60,000 bases of DNA from Bolinopsis microptera (GCF_026151205.1 NC_087076.1:5882902-5942901), one strand, 5' to 3'; positions 11,680-24,368 are shown, counted from the stretch's first letter. Notes: generated from the sequence alone by a model not told the origin. Made by a program: numbers and translations.

Positions 11680-13435
11680 GGTAGGGGTGTCCAGATTTTA
11701 GCTATTTTCATTTCACCTTGAATTCAGTAATTTCAGAATGGATATGGCCTGAGTTCCACCTACCCCGGAACATAAAATCACTACAGGGGTAAAGATTCTC
11801 GGTCTGGATTTTACCTGAATTTCAGTAATTTTGGGATGGGCGTGGCCCCTAGGAGTGGCCTGAGTGGGTTGAGAAGTCGAAACTTAATTTTTATGATGGT
11901 TTGGGACAAGTACTACCTATTTAAACACTAAAACATGTGCCACCTACTCCGGAACAAAAAGCATCACAGGGGTAAAGATTCTCGGTCTGGATTTTACCTG
12001 GATTTCAGTAATTTTGGGATGGGCGTGGCCCCTGAGAGTGGCCTGAGTGGGTTGGGAGGTCGAAACTTGATTTTTATGATGGTTTGGGATAGGCAGTACC
12101 CATTTTTATGCTAAAACATGGGCCACCTACCCTGGAACATAAATCGCATACGGGGGTAAAGATTCTCAGTCTGGATTTGTATGGGATTTGGCCTGGATTT
12201 CAGCTATTTTGGGATGGGCGTGGCCCCTGGGAGTGGACTGAGTGGTTTGATAGGTCGAAACTTGGTTTTTTAATGGTTTGGGATAGGCAGTACCCATTTT
12301 TATACTAAAACATGGGCCACCTACCCTGGAACATAAATCGCATACGGGGGTAAAGATTCTCAGTCTGGATTTGTATGGGATTTGGCCTGGATTTCAGCTA
12401 TTTTGGGATGGGCGTGGCCCCTGGGAGTGGCCTGAGTGGTTTGATAGGTCGAAACTTGGTTTTTTAATGGTTTGGGATAGGCAGTACCCATTTTTATACT
12501 AAAACATGGACCACCTAACCCGGAACATAAATCGCATACGGGGGTAAAGATTCTCAGTCTGGATTTGTATGGGATTTGACATGGATTTCAGCTATTTTGG
12601 GGTGGGCGTGGCCCCTGGGAGTGGCCTGAGTGGTTTGAGAGGTGGAAACTTGGTTTTTATGATGGTTTGGGATAGGCAGTACCCATTTTTATACTAAAAC
12701 ATGGGCCACCTACCCCGGAACATAAATCGCATACGGGGGTAAAGATTTTCAATCTTGATTTTACCTGGATTTCAATTATTTTGGGATGGGCGTGGCCCCT
12801 GGGAGTGGCCTGAGTGGGTTGAGAGGTCGAAACTTGGTTTTTATGATGGTTTGGGATAGGCAGTGCCCATTTCTATACTAAAATATGGGCCACCTACCCC
12901 GGAACATAAATCGCATACGGCGCGGGGGTAAAGATTCTCAGACAGGATTTGTATGGGATTTGACCTGGATTTCAGCTATTTTGGGATGGGCGTGGCCTGA
13001 GTGGTTTGAGAGGCCGAAACTTGGTTTTTATGATGGTTTGGGATAGGCAGTACCCATTTTTATACTAAAACATGGGCCACCTACCCCAGAACATAAATCG
13101 CATACGGGGGTAAAGATTTTTAATCCTGGATTTCAGCTATTTTGGGATGGGCGTGGCCCCTGGGAGTGGCCTGAGTGGTTTGAGAGGTGTAAACTTGGTT
13201 TTTTTTGATGGTTTGGGATAGTCAGTACCCATTTTATACTAAAACATGGGCCACCTTACTCCGGAACATAAATCGCATACGGGGGTAAAGATTTTCAATC
13301 TTGATTTTACCTGGATTTCAGCTATTTTGGGATGGGCGTGGCCCTGGGAATAGCTTGAGTGGGTTGAGAGGTCGAAACTTGATTTTTATGATGGTTTAGG
13401 ACAGGTACTACCTATTTCACCACCAAAACATATTC
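11680..13435. repeat. Tandem array of about 174-195-bp units
   Basis: The landmark CCACCTACC(C)CGGAACATAAA recurs at about 11754, 11940, 12123, 12317, 12511, 12706, 12890, 13077 and 13251. Each unit carries TTTTGGGATGGGCGTGGCCC and GGTTTGGGATAGGCAGTACC. Spacing is 194, 194, 195, 184, 187 and 174 bp in the best part, giving about nine copies. The outer copies are more diverged than the central ones, the usual signature of unequal exchange in a minisatellite or satellite. Open frames within it are only read-through of the repeat. Confidence 0.93.
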
Positions 13436-14165
13436 CAAAATCCTCTTCATAAACCAAGCGAACGCGTGTGCAGTTATAAATTGTGCGCGCGCGCCAGCCT
13501 TTCTGTCAAAGTGTGGCTAAACAAATTTTTTTTCAACACGAAAATCTTGAAATTTGCTAGTTTCAGAAGATAAATCCATCAATTTCCATGAATTTGGGAC
13601 ATTGGGACATCGAAGTGTTTGCTGTATTTAAGTGCTGGGAATTGGGTTAAGCCTCCATTCGATAAAAATTTCCATTTATGCCATAAAACGTATGCCATTT
13701 TATGCCATTTTATGCCATTGGTACCCCCCCCCCCCTGATATAAACCCGCAAAAGTGTTATTTAACAAGGGCAGTTACCTGCTCTGTCCAAGCGGCCGGGC
13801 AGGTTGTTCAGAGGGTCTTTGTTATGGTTGCCGGGCAACATGTTGTTCTGGTTGCCTGGTCACAGGTTCCTCTTCGTCACAGACCATGTGCAATGTGCAT
13901 GGCCTCCACAGACTGAGTACTGGCGCTCCGTTCTCTCACACACTGCTGCTTATCAGAGGGGCGGGCTGGTTGGGAAAGTACTGGTGACCATCTTTCGAGG
14001 GAGAGAGTGGCATGGTGGGTCATGTGGTTCAGGCTCACCATATCAACGGGGCCCTCCTCTTCTCCCTCTCGTAGTCTCGTTCCTTGTTCCGCATCATAAC
14101 TACTACAGTCACGTCTCCACCCTAGTGAGATATAGTGTTAATTGAGGAATAATATTTCTTTCTGA
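13436..14165. other. No gene recognised; contains a poly-C tract
   Basis: A run of about 14 C lies near 13724-13737 and is preceded by three copies of TATGCCATTT. Several overlapping short open frames at 13.75-14.15 kb show no domain and are not supported as genes. Confidence 0.4.
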
Positions 14166-14169
14166 ACTT

Positions 14170-14508
14170 CATAATGTGGTGAAATCAGCAAGTAACATCA
14201 AACAGGCAATTTTTGGTGAACATGATGAGTAAGGTACATGGAAAATGGTAACTTTTGGTGAACATGGCGAGTAAAGTACATTAAAATTGGGAAATTTTGT
14301 TAGATATGGCGAATGAGATACCTCAAAACTGGTAACTTCTGGTGAAATTAGCGAGTAAGCTACACTAAAACTGGTAACCAAATAGGTAACTTTGGGGTGA
14401 AAATGACAAGTAAAGTACACCAAAACTGGTAACTTTTAGTGACCATGGCATGGTGCGAGCTAGGTACATAAAAACTGGTTACTTTTAGTGAACATGGCGA
14501 GTAGAACG
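14170..14508. repeat. Degenerate tandem repeat of about 46 bp
   Basis: Units share GGTAACTTTTGGTGAACATG followed by GCGAGTAAAGTACA and AAAACT. Six to seven diverged copies are visible. The minus-strand open frame across it encodes only the repeat (a recurring CSPKVT-like peptide), so I do not call a gene. Confidence 0.75.
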
Positions 14509-14512
14509 GGGA

Positions 14513-14652
14513 CCCTAATGATCCAAATACTTATCGACCAATATCCATATTCCATACTCCCCTTACTTGGGAAATGTATAGAATACTTTGTTAACCAACA
14601 GCTTACCGAGAACATTGAAACAAATAAACTGCTCACCAACCAGTTATGGAAG
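14513..14652 (+). pseudogene. LINE RT fragment (first RT motifs)
   Basis: Reads GDPNDPNTYRPIS, the GDP..dpxNYRPIS block that opens the RT domain of most LINEs, then (after a frameshift) GKCIEYFVNQQLTENIETNK. It ends abruptly where Penelope-like sequence begins. It may belong to the same LINE as 14976-15735. Confidence 0.6.
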
Positions 14653-14654
14653 TG

Positions 14655-14975
14655 ACAATGACTTGGTGAATGTTGTCCAGAAATACGAAGGTCACTTGAG
14701 ACGAACTCGTAGTTTTAGTGAAAGTGAGAGTCAGCAAGCCACAAACTCCACCACAGCACCGAAAGGAAAAAACTGTTTCAGTTTGTGAAGAAAACGGGAT
14801 CTACGCTTAGATCTCGCCTCGTTACATCTAAACAGCTTGCCTTAGGTGCTAAACATGGTAAAACTGAACCCTGTCACAGAAGAAACTGCAAGTGTTGTAA
14901 AATGATCATGAGTAAGGACTCCATCACATCAAATGGCAAAAAGATCAAATCAGCCCCTGGTTGTTGCAAGAATAT
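14655..14975 (+). pseudogene. Penelope-like element fragment: linker and Cys-rich motif ahead of GIY-YIG
   Basis: The region encodes FVKKTGSTLRSRLV and then PCHRRNCKCCKMI and NGKKIKSAPGCC. This is the Cys cluster found just before the GIY-YIG endonuclease in many Penelope-like retroelements. A frame change lies near 14785. The expected continuation (YNIIYL...) is not here but 1.2 kb downstream at 16157, so the element is interrupted by LINE sequence. The frame runs without a stop straight into that LINE, making a chimeric open frame from 14785 to 15735. Confidence 0.7.
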
Positions 14976-15735
14976 TAGTATAGAAGGACAGCGACTAGTG
15001 AAAAGTGAACATGAACGATTTTTAGGTGTCATTATTGACTCAAAACTTAGCTGGAGCCAGCACATTAAACAGTTAAAGACTAAAATATCCAGAAATGCAG
15101 GCGTAATGATGAAACTTAAAAGTTCCATTCCGAATAAAGCTAAAAAAATGCTATACAATAGTTTAATTCAATCTCACCTGTATTACTGCGCTACTGTTTG
15201 GGGTACTAAATCTTTAAATTCCATTCAGTCTTTATTCTCTGCTCAAAAGAAAGCTATTCGCGCCACTGATTCAGAATATCATAACTATTTTTACGACCAA
15301 GAAAAACGTAAACTACCATCTCACACAAAATCCATCTTCAACAAAATAGGAATTTTGGCTCTTCCTAATCTCATTGCTAAAAGCTGTCTAACTTTGATGC
15401 ACAAGGTTTATATGGGAGTAGCACCATCGAGTATCTGTAGTATATTTGAAAAATCACCGCTTAGACAAACGGAAAGGAGAAATCCAAAGTATTTTGAAAT
15501 TAAGTTCAACAGATTACGGATCACCGATTATAGCATCTCTAACGTAGGACCACGATTATATAACAACACGATAAACGAAATAAACAAAATCCTTCCCTTC
15601 AACGTACCTAAGTTACAAGATAAGTTTATTAATTCATACAAGGACAACATTGTACGTTACTTACTGGACAAACAAAAACTTGACCTAGAAAACCTTTCGT
15701 GGACGGACAAGAACTTTGTCCTTTACAACTTTTAA
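14976..15735 (+). pseudogene. LINE RT thumb and C-terminal region, fused in frame to Penelope-like sequence
   Basis: Starts around ISIEGQRLVKSEHERFLGVI, the block after the catalytic RT motif, and continues with KLSWSQHIKQLKTKISRNAG, SLIQSHLYYCATVWG, and the C-terminal FEKSPLRQT and GPRLYNNTINEI to a stop at 15735. The catalytic palm (YADD) is absent. The open frame extends 5' into the Penelope-like segment, so a transcript could in principle encode a chimeric peptide, though neither enzyme would be functional. About 400 bp of AT-rich sequence after it is presumably LINE 3' UTR. Confidence 0.75.
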
Positions 15736-16156
15736 ACAAAATATTAGCAAAATATAACAGCTGTAAGAATCCTAAACGTTAGTGCACTGTGCAGTCAAAT
15801 AAATGAACTGCGATAATGCATTTGACAGTCAGTCACTGCAATTTATTCTGCAACTTATTTTTCAATTTTCACTGCCACACTTAGGCTTATCTTGCCTACA
15901 CATTTAAAAAAAAAACGAAATTCCTTGCGCACCGCGTACTAAAATTACTTGGATTTCTACCGCTTTGATAAATGACTACATGAAGATGGGGAGTTAATAT
16001 TGTTGATTTATATAATATAGATTATTTATTCTTTAGTGTAGATTAACTTTATTTTTATATATTTTACCAAGTGTGAAGGATCAACCATACGTTATTGATA
16101 TTTTTGAAATATTTAATGATACATTGATATAATAATAAATTATTGTAATATTTTTA

Positions 16157-16561
16157 TTGAGGCACATGCCACCCCATCGCGGGTTTACTACTACCTATAA
16201 CATCATCTATCTTGTACAGTGTTCGATTTGTAAGAAAAACTATGTGGGTAGGACTATTGATAGCTTGCATAAAAGGATGGACGGACACTGGTCCAAATTT
16301 TATGAAATCATTGATGGTAGAGCATTTGATATTACTAGTGATGAGTATAGCCTAGGAGTTCACTTGATTGACTACGGTTTAGGAGTACATTATACATACA
16401 GATTTTAATGAAACTTTTATAACTTTTATTTTAGAGAATTGCAGTCCCAGTACACTTGAAGTAAAAGAAAATAACTACATACATTTGCTTAATTCTCTTA
16501 GACCTTTTGGCCTTAATACTGTCAATCCCTTTGGATTACCTATATTCCATAAACCTTAATA
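16157..16561 (+). pseudogene. Penelope-like element fragment: GIY-YIG endonuclease domain
   Basis: Contains TYNIIYLVQCSICKKNYVGR followed by TIDSLHKRMDGHWSKFYEII, the GIY-YIG core (here NIIYL...YVG), then DEYSLGVHL. After a frame change near 16390 it reads ENCSPSTLEVKENNYIHLLN, then SLRPFGLNTVNPFGLP to a stop. The C-terminal E...LEVKE...W/Y-I-H-L-L...LRPFG..T.NPFG is the usual end of canonical Penelope-like proteins. It is the missing continuation of the fragment at 14655-14975. Confidence 0.75.
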
Positions 16562-17180
16562 TGATCTTTTTACCTTTTTCGGATTCTTAATTTTGTAACG
16601 GCTCGAGTTTCACTAACCTTTTAACATTTTTTAGGTTCAATGTCACTGGAGATGACTACAATCGAAATATATTTGGCAAGAATCTGAATGTTTTCAGTGT
16701 TGAAAGTTTAGTTTCTTAAATCCTGGAGTAGTCATTCGTGTCCCTGATATTTGGGTTAATTCTAACTCTCCTGCTCACCAACCATCAGTTTGGATTTAGG
16801 AATAATCAAGGATCTGAGAATATTCTTCCGCCCCGAGGTTCGAGACCTGGAACGGCCCTAAGGAACAAATTTGGCTTGGGTAGACTTTCTGAATACGAGG
16901 CTTTCTGAATATGAGGCAGTTTTGCGCAATTGACCACGCCTTTTTTGGCACTTTCGCGATATATAAACCCACATATCTCAATTTCTGATTGGAGAAAGGA
17001 GATCAATGCAAAATGGGTATGAAAATGACCAGAATCATCACATTTAGGGGGTAGAACCTGGTTTCAAAGTCCTCACGCTTAAGGTTGATGAGTTATGTGA
17101 CCACGCCCTTCTACGCGTACGCTCTCGCGAGTAACAATTGTCACACTTATTTCATGATATGATCTCAGCTTCTGATGGGA
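16562..17180. other. No gene recognised
   Basis: Only short frames. GGTTCGAGACC at about 16838-16848 resembles an RNA polymerase III B box, but no A box or cloverleaf was found (see rejected items). Confidence 0.35.
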
Positions 17181-17199
17181 GTAAAGTATGTCCATTTAC

Positions 17200-18170
17200 T
17201 ACATGTAACAATAGATTAGCAGAACAGTCTACTGCTTGTTTATTTGCAGATGACAGTGCACTATATTTTGATAATATCACTTGAGGCTCGTCTGACAATG
17301 TAGTAGAAGTAGTATAAAGATTTTATATGAATGGCTTAGAATTAACAAGCTGAGATTAAATGTTTCAAAATCCTCATTCATAGTATTCGACAAATGTCCT
17401 AATCTTGATAGACTGTCGATCCCTCTTGATTTGGAACATGGCAGTCTTCACATAAATCCCAGAAATACCTAGGTCTGGTAATAGACAACCTGTTAAACTT
17501 TCAGGACCATATAATATTGATTATGTAAGATCATGTTACTAGGAGAATAGGAGCATTATTATAATCTAGGTTTTAAAAAACTACATACTTCCACTGAAAT
17601 ATAGAAAAATGTTTGTAAACGCTCTTATGCTTCCTCAATTTGATTACATGGATATTATAGCTGATTTTACATTTTGAATGCTTTCGACTAGTTTCTAGTA
17701 CAATTGCCCACAATTTAATACTCTGTACTTAGATTACAAACTAACTCACCTAGCAAAAGGGATCGGAGAGAGCGAACAGGACTGTTGTGTTATTATCCCA
17801 TAACGTCAGAATGTATAGTAGTTCATCTTGAGAAGAAAACATTTCCACTTATACTCTTCATCACATTCTGACAAATATTTATCATTGATATATAGTATAA
17901 TTACACAGCAGACTTCTATTTTGATTTGAACGGGTCATGTTTCAAGCAAATTAGGAGCCCTTACCACTGCCGTAGATTATAAGTCCATATTTTAGCAACC
18001 ATATTTTAGGAATGCTGCATTCTGGACGGCATTGTTTTTCAGATCAATTCACCTGGACAAAAATAATAATTGAGTAGTTACCCTGTCTTCACTGCAAAAA
18101 TTATTCGGTGAATAAAAGATTATTATTCCCATTATTATCACTTATCAAACGAGATAGCTACAACAAATAT
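17200..18170 (+). pseudogene. Decayed LINE reverse transcriptase
   Basis: Traces include STACLFADDSALYFDNIT (RT catalytic FADD motif), then NKLRLNVSKSSFIVFDKC, YLGLVIDNLLNFQDHI, and LPLKYRKMFVNALMLPQFDY followed by MDII, each in different frames with several stops. Further C-terminal traces (NAAFWTALFF) appear near 18010. The order is colinear with a LINE RT from the palm to the C-terminus, so this is a single old copy. It is more decayed than the other LINEs in the window. Confidence 0.65.
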
Positions 18171-18940
18171 CATCAAGTGTCTAGACGAAAGGTTTTACCT
18201 CTATTCTCTGGTTGCTACTTGCGGGTTGGTTGAACATTTTAAAGTCAGCGAGTGCCAGCGGTAATCGATTACAATTCAACAATGAAAGATACCAGCTTAC
18301 GTGCATTGCATGACTCAATAACAAGTAACCTTAAACTCAGTTTTAATTCTCAAAACGAAAATATTTACTCCGCAAACGTTTACAAAGTTTGCAATTTGGA
18401 TAAAGCTTGGATGCGCGGCTTGACTACTTGACTAGAATTACATAACATTTTTAAAAAAATTTCTAATGTAATGTCTTATTTCAATTTTTTTTTCTCCAAT
18501 CAATGTTAATGACCAAAACTCTATTAAGCATACTATATACTAGTGTAGCGTAAAAATTATACTTATATATTAATCATACCAATACCATAATTATCAACAC
18601 TGAACGGCATATTTTGTATTTGTCATGAGCAAATAAAATAAACTACCGTCAATCATTAATTACGAACAGTGGATCCATTAAATAAAAAAATTTAATCGTT
18701 TATGAAATGACCACTTGTATATTTGAATGACAATTATTGCCAAATTTGGAAAACTAAAGTTTAAATTGATAATGAAATATAATTTGCAATTAGTCGTTGT
18801 TGCATTGCGCGCGGCGCGAGTGACCGTCCGTTTGACACACTCGCTGCTAATAATGTATGCGTCTAATTCATCATAAATGGAAGGCGCGCCGGTGTAATTT
18901 TTGCGCGCGAATTTACGATTTAAACGAAAAGAAACTGCAG
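18171..18940. other. No gene recognised
   Basis: AT-rich with a GC-rich patch (GCGCGCGGCGCGAG) at 18806-18819. It may include the body of the element whose right end is at 19060. Confidence 0.3.
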
Positions 18941-19060
18941 GGATTTACACGCGTTAGAGAGCAGTTAGAGATTTAGGAATTTTGACTCGTTGCTCAGTTT
19001 GCTATTTGTCACAATCTGTCAAATATATGAGGATAACTTTTTTTTGAGTTAACTGGTCCT
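18941..19060. repeat. Right end of a TTAA-type transposon copy
   Basis: About 115 bp match 53105-53228 closely (ACACGCGTTAGAGAGCAGTT ... GAGTTAACTGGTCCT), which is the right terminus of the complete copy at 51211-53228. The flank here is TTAT rather than TTAA, and I found no left end, so this is a partial or decayed copy. Confidence 0.65.
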
Positions 19061-19167
19061 TTATATATATATTATATATTAACCCTTCGGATCGTTGTTT
19101 TATCTGAAAATGATTTACACTTGAAAGCTCCCGCTAAGCAAACTGTTTGTATTACTTATATTTGTAA

Positions 19168-19653
19168 GGGTCTGCCCACACTACGCCTCTATTCCCCGAA
19201 TTTCTGCCCACACTACGCCATGTGGCGACGGGCCACATGGCGTGGGTCATCATCATGACGTAGGTCAAAATGCACAGTTTACTGGGCCGCGCTCAGCCTG
19301 TCATTCCGCCGAATCTCTATGTTTATGAACATAATAGCCTGAGGTCCCCAGGTAAGGCGCAGTGTGTTTAGAGCTCCCGCCAGTTGGCGTGGAAACTCTC
19401 GGGTACGGTAATATAGATGCCACATGGCCCGATTAACCTAAACACACTGCGCCACTATAATTGGCGTGGATTTTCCTGTGCATTTTGACCCACGCCATGA
19501 CCCACGCCATGTTACCTGAGGACCCCAGGCTTTTAATAGAGATTAGGCGGAATGACAGGCTGAGCGCGGCCCAGTAAACGCCATGTGGCCCGTCGCCACA
19601 TGGCGTAGTGTGGGCAGAAATTCGGGGAATAGAGGCGTAGTGTGGGCAGACCC
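19168..19653. mobile_element. Long-TIR foldback element with TAA target duplication (PIF/Harbinger-like MITE)
   Basis: The ends GGGTCTGCCCACACTACGCC and its reverse complement begin terminal inverted repeats of about 75 bp. Further nested inverted segments (for example the GGGCCGCGCTCAGCCTGTCA region and its complement) make most of the 486 bp self-complementary. It is flanked by TAA at 19165-19167 and 19654-19656. A paralogous copy of the flank at 23140-23155 reads TTATATTTGTAAAGCTGAAA with one TAA and no insert, confirming the boundaries. A 3-bp TWA duplication with GGG-starting TIRs is typical of PIF/Harbinger. No transposase is present, so it is non-autonomous. A partial relative lies at 23620-23700. 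Confidence 0.85.
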
Positions 19654-19656
19654 TAA

Positions 19657-21340
19657 AGCTGAAAGCTCGGACCGCCTCTAACTGGCCGATCCCTGTTTAC
19701 TTGTCGTGTAGCAGGGGACCAGATAGAGCTAAACAAGTAAGCGAGGTAGTCAATATAATATTGTACTCCCATCTCTGCATATATAACTACTAACCAAAAG
19801 GAAAATAGCCTTTTGTTTTGAAATTGTTTTGAATTTGTTTCAGGGATAGCAGTTGACCAACTAACTAGAACCTGTGAACAAACGTTTGAGGGGGTCCCGA
19901 CCACCTGCAGCCATGCCAGTGCTCGGGGTGCAGCCATGCCCATATTTGGTCAATTTTTAGTTGTGGACAAATTGTCACTCCCAAAAAGCTGGATCCAAGT
20001 CTTTGGCTCTTTGCCAAGGTCCATCCAGTCAGTGTTCTTAGTGAACAGTACGTTCATGGTAGCTTGTAAACTGTCAGCAGATGTTAAAGACCCGCTAATG
20101 TGTGATTATCTTGTAACACAAAGAAAGAAGTTGGAGCACATCCCCAGACCAACAACATAACAATGTTTTATTCATGAGCATTTCAAGCAGAGTGTTCCTG
20201 CTTTGTTGTGGCAAGTAAACCCAATGCTAACTCCCCATAAACAGAGGATTAAAACAAGGGTCATTATGTCATTAGAAAAGACCGATTACCCTCGGTCAGA
20301 GTGTCGAACGTGAGGGAGCTGCACCTTTGGTTTATTTCTAGGACACACTCTTGACTCTACGATCAAGTTGAACAAGGCACAGTAATTTCTTGGCATGTTA
20401 TTATCGATAGTCAGATAGTCATCAGGCCACCAATTTGTTTCTACTTCCACTGCATTTCTCTTAAGAGTGTCTTGAACGTGAGAGATCAGCCAGTTTTCCT
20501 CTGCGCTGTTGGGACAGATCGCTAATAACACTTTTGAATTTACTAATCACATTCCTAACCCTCCTCATTAGTAAGGTCGAAATTATTTTCATCCTTGAAT
20601 CGGGGTATTTTTGCAATTCTGTTATATCATTCTCTTCGCTATCCTCGCCAATCTTAAATCCGGATATTTCTCAGTCTACTCCACAAAATTTTGTATTCAG
20701 ATTACATTCTTACATTGGTAAGTCGTATATATTCTGACTGTTATCTAGCACTAATTATCGGATCATCCACACCCGACCCGGTGACTTTGATAGCTACGAT
20801 CAGGTGACTATGAGATATTAACCGTTTCTCCTCACCATGATGCTGGATTCTGAACCAAATCTGCGATAGACTTAGAGTAGCATAAACTAGTTTGAACGAT
20901 TTTTTGTTGACCGTTCCATGTTTCCTGGCCTGTGGAAATCTGGGTATAATATTTATTTTTCTTAAGACGTACAATACAATGATATTACTCCATTGCATTT
21001 TCAATATCCAGCCGTGAGATTAGTAATTACCCAGCAGTGCAATTAGTGATTGAGATTCATGAGTTTTTCGCTTTATAGTACAATAAGTGCAATTATATTA
21101 ATATAACAAATGTTACCAATTTTCAGTGTGATTAGGACATTTTAATTAAGCTCGTTTGAAATTTAACTGGCAATAAAAGCCCTCGCACGCTCGACCACTT
21201 AATAACATAATATTAACAACAAAGGTTGTTATTGTAATTAATGTTGTATTCACTATTATACAGTTGTCAAATTTTTGTTAGGAAAAAATAAAAACAAAAA
21301 ACTCGTACCACCCGACCGATTTTTGAACACTCCATTTCGC
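19657..21340. repeat. Dispersed repeat D, copy 1 (with 19083-19164)
   Basis: Shares long stretches with 23060-24000, for example CCATGTTTCCTGGCCTGTGG near 20918, CCAGCCGTGAGATTA near 21010, and GTGATTAGGACATT followed by CAATAAAAGCCCTCGCACGC near 21130-21190. Order and spacing are conserved, so both derive from one element. No domain was recognised. The class is unknown. Confidence 0.7.
20286..20531 (-). CDS. Unrecognised short ORF inside repeat D
   Basis: An 81-residue minus-strand frame with protein-like composition (ENWLISHVQDTLKRNAVEVE, then TNWWPDDYLTIDNNMPRNYC). I recognise no family. It begins with MLLAICPNS and ends at 20286. It may be a relic of an element-encoded protein or may be chance; nothing else supports expression. 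Confidence 0.2.
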   Translation of the reverse strand: MLLAICPNSAEENWLISHVQDTLKRNAVEVETNWWPDDYLTIDNNMPRNYCALFNLIVESRVCPRNKPKVQLPHVRHSDRG

Positions 21341-21652
21341 GACTTTGCTGAATGTACTTGCAACAGTTCACGCTAAACGTCTCGGCGCTTGCTTTTACTA
21401 ATTCGCTCGCCTTAAAATTATCACGTGACTTTGGTTTTCATGGTTTTGCAGCCGAACAAAACTATTTTTCAAAACCCCTAATCCCAACCCTAACCCTAAC
21501 AGTAACCATACCCCGAAGCTATCCATATGCCACAACCCTTACCTTAAACATTAGAATTCGTCCCGTGACGAAAACAGTTTTTTGCTCGTAATTCTCCAGG
21601 GAAATAATTTTACCCTACGTCATGGTATATAATCTTATAATGTGGGTGACTC

Positions 21653-22434
21653 GATATATAGTGCTAGACAGCGCTATATAGTGCTAGACAGCGATATATA
21701 GTGCTAGACAGCGATATATAGTGCTAGACAGCGATATATAGTGCTAGACAGCGATATATAGTGCTAGACAGCGATATACAGTGCTAGACAGAGATATATA
21801 GTGCTAGACAGCGATATATAGTGCTAGACAGCGATATATAATGCTAGACAGCGATATATAGTGCTAGACAGCGATATACAATGCTAGACAGAGATATATA
21901 GTGCTAGACAGCGATATATAGTGCTAGACAGCGATATATAGTGCTAGATAGCGATATATAGTGCTAGACAGCGATATACAGTGCTAGATAGCGATATATA
22001 GTGCTAGACAGCGATATATAGTGCTAGAGAGCGATATATAGTGCTAGACAGCGATATATAGTGCTAGATAGCGATATATAGTGCTAGATAGCGATATATA
22101 GTGCTAGATAGCGATATATAGTGCTAGATAGCGATATATAGTGCTAGATAGCGATATATAGTGCTAGATAGCGATATATAGTGCTAGACAGCGATATATA
22201 GCGCTAGATAGCGATATATAGTGCTAGATAGCGATATATAGTGCTAGACAGAGATATATAGTGCTAGACAGCGATATATAGTGCTAGACAGCGATATATA
22301 GTGCTAGACAGCGATATATAGTGCTAGACAGCGATATATAGTGCTAGACAGCGATATATAGTGCTAGACAGCGATATATAGTGCTAAATAGCGATATATA
22401 GTGCTAAATAGCGATATATAGTGCTAGACAGCGC
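21653..22434. repeat. 20-bp satellite, about 39 units
   Basis: The unit is GATATATAGTGCTAGACAGC, repeated head to tail with almost no length variation (three units per 60 bases throughout). Substitutions are clustered. The GACA form fills both sides, while a GATA form dominates 21940-22240. Isolated variants (CAGAG, GAGA, AAATA) also occur. The array ends in GCGCTAGATG. Confidence 0.97.
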
Positions 22435-23059
22435 TAGATGTCGCCCACAAAAAGGCCACAAATTCTGTGTAAATAGCACTAGCTGTCGCCTGGCGACAGT
22501 GTTGCGTAACTAGCGTCATTTAGCGCCAGTTAGCGTCATCTAGGATTGCATTTAACGTCATTTCACGGTAGATGATGCTAGATGACGAATTTTAACAATC
22601 GCGTCGGTTAAGGTACTTCTCTGTCGTTAGATTAAAGGAACAATGAAAATATTATGTTTAGCCCAAATCTGCCTGTTCTGTACCATACTGCTTGCTACTA
22701 AACCTCTCCTCTGTCTCTAGATTAACAGAACAATGACAGTTTGTTTAACCCATATCCGCGTGCTTATTATTCGGTTGTATTTGCTTCCATGTGGAATGCA
22801 GTGGATATTTTATCCACAATTTATTTATTGGCATTATTTATTTTGTTTTATCGCTGATAGTGACCAAAATCTAAGTAAGCTTTTAGTTTTTCCAAACTAC
22901 GATATGAGGATTATTCTGATATCATGTTTGATATGGTGAGAGCTATATCATTATATTATATTTACATTTAGACTTAGAGGGGTGATGAGTTATATATTTC
23001 TAGATATTTTAGTATTTTTGTGGGCTCTGGAAGTCAAAAACTGACTATTTTAACCAGCT

Positions 23060-24000
<941 letters not shown>

Positions 24001-24339
24001 CCTTCATTCTATGTTTAATTTTAATGTAAAATGCGGGTTAATTATATATTAATATACTTTTGTGCAACATTATTCCCTTATAATTGCATAATTGTATAAT
24101 TAGTAGAACTTTTTTCATCTAATTATGAATCATATTCCTTATCCCATCACGTGACCCTACCCTCCAAATTGACAAAGTATTTACCGTCCCGCTACCTATC
24201 TTCTTTTGTATTTAGATTAACTTACTAACTTACTAACTTATACATTTTTTCAACATATTCGACTGTTCGGTATATTTTATTTTACTTATTTAGGATTTCT
24301 AGAGTTGATGAGAATTTAGGTACGATTTTAACAACGACG

Positions 24340-24368
24340 ATGAGCTTCGTGATCTTATGTTTGATAAG
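24340..24368 (+). CDS. Modular SRCR/TSP1 gene, exon 1: start of signal peptide
   Basis: ATG at 24340 begins MSFVILCLI, followed by AG and a donor GTAAGA. Joined to the acceptor at 25550, the codon AG|T gives Ser and the frame continues LTLVLNHGVR, which makes a typical secretory signal peptide (short N-region, about 14-residue hydrophobic core). The start was chosen because it is the only ATG that gives a signal sequence in phase with exon 2. The intron is 1182 bp and carries a half-copy of a foldback element and a LINE tail. The 5' UTR and promoter are not defined; an E-box-like CACGTG lies near 24149. Confidence 0.55.

Noticed and set aside
13579-14145. Cluster of overlapping short frames around 13.6-14.1 kb
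   Set aside because: No domain, no consistent frame and no splice context; includes read-through of a poly-C tract.
16830-16860. GGTTCGAGACC resembling a pol III B box (tRNA or SINE)
   Set aside because: No A box at a suitable distance, no acceptor stem or cloverleaf, and no poly-A or tandem tail.
21484-21512. CCCTAACCCTAAC-like stretch resembling telomeric repeat
   Set aside because: Only about two and a half imperfect units; too short to call an interstitial telomere.
21653-22434. CRISPR-like direct repeats
   Set aside because: Units are head to tail with no unique spacers, in eukaryotic context; this is a satellite.
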